Source: a virus
IMG/VR virus record: IMGVR_UViG_3300013372_001457
Span: 1 to 22,144 of that record
Strand: one strand, 5' to 3'
DNA: 22,144 nt
The notes under the pieces were generated by a model. It was not told the origin of the DNA, did not search any database, and saw nothing but the letters and a program-made list of their open reading frames with translations. Position 1 is the first letter of the stretch. The number at the start of each line of letters is the position of its first letter. Both the position numbers and the translations under genes were made by a program. Of this stretch, positions 19,502 to 22,144 are shown piece after piece.

Positions 19502-20356
19502 ATGGAACAACTGGGAAACCCAGACTCCGAAGTTCAGGACATCCCTGAGACTCCCGAAGCACAGCCAATCTTTGAAGGCCACGACGATGATGTTCAAGCC
19601 GAAACGCTTGATCAGGAAGTTGTGGACGACTCCGAAGAAGTGGACTATGACGGGGAGAAGTACAAAGTTCCGAAGAAGCTAAAAGATGCCTTTTTGCGTC
19701 AACAAGACTACACAGTCAAGACGCAAGCACTAGCAGAGCAGCATCGGAACTTTGAGGCGCAGCAGCAGCAATTTGAAGCTGCACGCCAATTTCAATCGCA
19801 ATACCTGGACGCTGTTTCGGAAGTGCGCGCAATAGACCGGCAACTGACGCAATTTCAGAAGCTGGACTGGAACGCACTATCGGATGCAGACCCAGTGCAG
19901 GCGATGAAACTAGACAGGCAAATGCGGGAACTGCAACAGCAGAGAACCCAGCAAGTGCAGTCTATCGAGCAGGCACAGGCAAAAAACCAATTTGATTCGT
20001 CACAGGCGACTGCACGACAACTCGAAGAGGCTAAAGCGCAACTGTCCCGCGAAATTAAAGGGTTCGGTACGCCGGAAGTGACAAAAGCACTAACGGACGT
20101 AGGGCGTGAAATGGGCTACAAGCCGGAGGAATTGGCAAACGTCAAAGACCCCCGCGCTATCAAGCTATTGCACGAAGCCTATTTGTATCGGCAGTTGGTA
20201 GCGAAACAAAAACCCGCTGCAACGTCTGAGGCGATCAAACCGATCACCCGCGTATCAGGGGCAAGCGCTACCAACACCAAAAGTCTAGGCGATGCGAACC
20301 TCAGCGATGCTGAGTACAACCGTATGCGTCGAGAGTACATCCGTAAAAACCGTTAA
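19502..20356 (+). CDS. Scaffolding protein
   Basis: The 284-aa product (ATG 19502; a GTG at 19487 would add five residues) is acidic at the N-terminus (EVQDIPETPEAQPIFEGHDD) with VDYDGEKYKVPKKLKDAFLR and DYTVKTQALAEQ. A long Gln-rich coiled coil follows (about 80-190). The C-terminus is basic (SDAEYNRMRREYIRKNR). This is the usual profile of P22-type scaffolding proteins, whose basic helix-loop-helix C-terminus binds coat. The gene lies directly before coat, as in P22. DYTxKTQ together with a KVPKKLKDAFL segment is common in phage scaffolds. Confidence 0.82.
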   Translation: MEQLGNPDSEVQDIPETPEAQPIFEGHDDDVQAETLDQEVVDDSEEVDYDGEKYKVPKKLKDAFLRQQDYTVKTQALAEQHRNFEAQQQQFEAARQFQSQYLDAVSEVRAIDRQLTQFQKLDWNALSDADPVQAMKLDRQMRELQQQRTQQVQSIEQAQAKNQFDSSQATARQLEEAKAQLSREIKGFGTPEVTKALTDVGREMGYKPEELANVKDPRAIKLLHEAYLYRQLVAKQKPAATSEAIKPITRVSGASATNTKSLGDANLSDAEYNRMRREYIRKNR

Positions 20357-20383
20357 CGCCGAGAGGCGCTGCAAGGAAAACAA

Positions 20384-21640
20384 ATGGCTAATACCAATAC
20401 CGTGCTCGACATGGTGGCTCGCGAGTCACTGCGCATTGCACACGAAAAATCCACCTTTATCTCTACCGTCAATCGTTCCTACGATGACCAGTACAAGAAA
20501 ACCGGCTGGAAAACCGGCTCTGTACTGCGTGTAGCTAACCCAAACCAGTACACACGTCGCCAAGGTAGCCGAGTGATGGACGTTCAAGACCAGAACGAAA
20601 CCACACAAGCAATCACCATGGCAACTCAAGATGGTGTGGATATGCGCTTCAACTCTGCTGAATTGACCTTGAACGTCAATTCTCCCGCAGAAGTGGACGC
20701 ATTCAGCCGTCGCTACATCGAACCTGCCATGTCCGTGCTTATGAGCGGCATTGATGGCGACATGTTGGCTCAAGCCACCAAAGACACTTACAACCTGGTT
20801 GGCACGTTCGGCACGGTTGTTGGTGCTGCTGGTGACATTACCGCTCTTGGCAATGCTCGCGCAAAGCTGAACCAGCAGTTGGCACCAAAGGACATGAACC
20901 GCAATCTGCAAATTGATTCGGTGACTATGGCCTCAATCGTCAACGGCAACAAGGCGCTGTTCAGTCCAGAAAATCAAGTTAAGAAGGCGTTTACAGAAGG
21001 CTACTATGCCCGCTCTGCAATGGCCGACTTTTACGAGAATGAGCGGACCTGGACACAGGCTTATGGCTCTGACGTAACCGGCACGACTGATGCTGCCGCG
21101 TTGGTGACAGACGGCGGCACTACATTGAGCATGAACTCTACTCTGGCGGTTGGTACGCTGGTTGTAGGTGAAGTGTTCACCATTGCCGACGTGTACGACT
21201 GCCACCCAGAGACAAAGCAGGCTTATGGTCACTTGAAACAGTTTGTGATTACCGCCATCGGCGCATCGACTGTTACGGTTTCGCCTGCTATCACTCTGGG
21301 CTTGTCGCCATCCACAGCAGCCAAGCGCAATGTCTGCAAGTCAACCGGCGCACCGCTGGCCCTGACTGACTTCAACTCGAAAACTATCACGTTTTTCGGT
21401 GCTGCAAACACCAGCTACCGCAACAACCTGATGTATCACCAAGATGCATTCACGTTCGTTACGGCTGACTTGCCACTGATGGACGACGCTCACAAGTGCG
21501 TGCGCAAAGAGCAGGACGGCCTGTCTATTCGCGTGTGGATGGCATCTGACATCCGAAACGATGAATTGCTGATGCGTTTGGATATCTTGTACGGCTTCAA
21601 GACTCTGCGCCCTGAGTGGTCATGCAGAATAACGAATTAG
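20384..21640 (+). CDS. Major capsid protein, P22 coat (gp5) family
   Basis: The 418-aa product, close to P22 gp5 (430 aa), matches the P22 coat family. It has MANTNTVLDMVARESLRIAH, STFISTVNRSYDDQYKKTGW, then RQGSRVMDVQDQNETTQAIT, VDMRFNSAELTLNVN and FSRRYIEPAMSVLMSGIDGD, with FFGAANTSYRNNLMYHQDAF and a C-terminal FKTLRPEWSCRI. It is expected to adopt the HK97 fold with an inserted domain (about 220-330), as P22 coat does. AAGGAAAACAA before the ATG is a strong site, suiting the high demand for coat. A short CGCC-GAGA-GGCG hairpin lies in the gap after scaffold (about 20359-20370) but has no T run. Confidence 0.95.
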   Translation: MANTNTVLDMVARESLRIAHEKSTFISTVNRSYDDQYKKTGWKTGSVLRVANPNQYTRRQGSRVMDVQDQNETTQAITMATQDGVDMRFNSAELTLNVNSPAEVDAFSRRYIEPAMSVLMSGIDGDMLAQATKDTYNLVGTFGTVVGAAGDITALGNARAKLNQQLAPKDMNRNLQIDSVTMASIVNGNKALFSPENQVKKAFTEGYYARSAMADFYENERTWTQAYGSDVTGTTDAAALVTDGGTTLSMNSTLAVGTLVVGEVFTIADVYDCHPETKQAYGHLKQFVITAIGASTVTVSPAITLGLSPSTAAKRNVCKSTGAPLALTDFNSKTITFFGAANTSYRNNLMYHQDAFTFVTADLPLMDDAHKCVRKEQDGLSIRVWMASDIRNDELLMRLDILYGFKTLRPEWSCRITN

Positions 21641-21656
21641 GTATTACAAACTAAAC

Positions 21657-21676
21657 AAAGGGCTTCGGCCCTTTTT
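21657..21676 (+). terminator. UUCG-loop terminator after coat gene
   Basis: AAAGGGC (21657-21663) pairs with GCCCTTT (21668-21674) around TTCG, the most stable tetraloop class, followed by T's. It is a strong intrinsic terminator 16 bp after the coat stop. Late transcripts must read through it to reach the following virion genes, or be partly stopped there. Confidence 0.88.
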
Positions 21677-21702
21677 GTTAATTCAATTTCAAAGGAAAAA
21701 TC

Positions 21703-22144
21703 ATGGCAATTTCATCTAATGTTGAACGTCTTGGCTACGGCTCCCCTGATGGATGCGTAGCATTTGGCATCCGTCGCGAAGTAATTCCAGTCACAGCAAG
21801 CACAACACTGACAGCAGAGCAATCTGGTGCACTGGTGACGCTTGGTGTTGCTTCGGGTTGCACACTAACCCTGCCTGCTGCTGAGGAAGGTTTGCAGTTT
21901 GACGTAGCCGTCACCGTCTCTCGCACTAGCAACAGCTACAAAATCATCTGCACAACTGGTGATTTCTTGCTGGGCGCTTACATGGCTGGCGATAACGCGA
22001 TTGCTACTTCTGGCGATGTGTTTCCCGGCAACGGAACAACCCACCTGGCGCTGACGTTTGACGGCGACACCAAGGGCGGTTTGATCGGTGGGCGTCTGCG
22101 CTTCACTGCCATTAGCTCGACACAGTGGTATGTAGAGGGCCTAG
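21703..22144 (+). CDS. Virion-region protein, 3' truncated by window end
   Basis: ATG 21703 follows AAAGGAAAAATC, a strong ribosome site, and the frame stays open to the window end (147 complete codons). It starts MAISSNVERLGYGSPDGCVA and continues VIPVTASTTLTAEQSGALVT, LTLPAAEEGLQFDVAVTVSR, then FLLGAYMAGDNAIATSGDVF. The sequence is strand-rich, small-residue-rich and of low charge, typical of head decoration or capsid-associated proteins. Its place right after coat agrees. Specific function unknown. Confidence 0.8.
   Translation, partial: MAISSNVERLGYGSPDGCVAFGIRREVIPVTASTTLTAEQSGALVTLGVASGCTLTLPAAEEGLQFDVAVTVSRTSNSYKIICTTGDFLLGAYMAGDNAIATSGDVFPGNGTTHLALTFDGDTKGGLIGGRLRFTAISSTQWYVEGL

Noticed and set aside
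1-22144. CRISPR arrays, insertion sequences, integrase or attachment sites
   Set aside because: No spaced palindromic repeats, transposase motifs, terminal inverted repeats or tyrosine/serine recombinase motifs seen on either strand.

Overview
The window is a contiguous stretch of a tailed, double-stranded DNA bacteriophage (or prophage) genome with about 45 tightly packed genes and no bacterial housekeeping genes. The P22-type portal, scaffold and coat genes suggest a P22-like (probably podoviral) virion. The lambda-style recombination genes, replication genes, Q-like antiterminator and GTA-type holin suggest a temperate-type lambdoid organisation, but no integrase or CI repressor lies here. 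The host is most likely a Gram-negative bacterium. A betaproteobacterium (Burkholderiales/Comamonadaceae) is my guess from the look of the small proteins, not something proven. LAYOUT: (1) 1-900, + strand: end of the late operon, with an M15-family endolysin (5' truncated), a 3-TM GTA-type holin and a 43-codon remnant that runs into the opposing operon. (2) 840-6807, - strand: a leftward early operon. From promoter-proximal to distal it holds two small genes, an Ala-rich repeat protein, three very small genes (two encoding membrane proteins), Bet/RecT annealase, YqaJ/lambda-type exonuclease, a zinc protein, another mini membrane protein and several small accessory genes. (3) 6808-6940: a divergent control region. 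Two sigma70-like promoters face away from each other and share a 9-bp inverted repeat in exactly the same register over both -10 boxes. The rightward transcript appears leaderless and starts with a 50-aa ribbon-helix-helix candidate. (4) 6941-12672, + strand: a rightward early operon with a mini-lipoprotein, an orphan DNA methyltransferase, HTH proteins, a DUF1376 replication protein, a P-like helicase-loader candidate, a PD-(D/E)XK nuclease, a Ref-like HNH nuclease, small accessory genes and finally a Q-like antiterminator. (5) 12673-13408: a 736-bp non-coding late-control region with a candidate late promoter, a hairpin-rich leader and two intrinsic terminators. (6) 13409-22144, + strand: start of the late operon with small and large terminase, P22-type portal, three virion or accessory genes, scaffold, P22-type coat and a truncated virion protein running off the end. 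Terminators lie on both sides of the scaffold/coat pair. WORKING MODEL: the divergent switch fires both early operons. The left arm supplies recombination (Exo/Bet). The right arm supplies replication, DNA modification and nucleases, and at its end Q. Q would let polymerase from the candidate late promoter read through the two terminators into packaging, head and lysis genes. If the genome is circular or circularly permuted, the late operon leaving at 22144 continues round to the lysis genes at position 1. Genes are joined mostly by 4-base ATGA stop/start overlaps. I used these overlaps to choose starts and to recover nine very small genes (32 to 55 codons).
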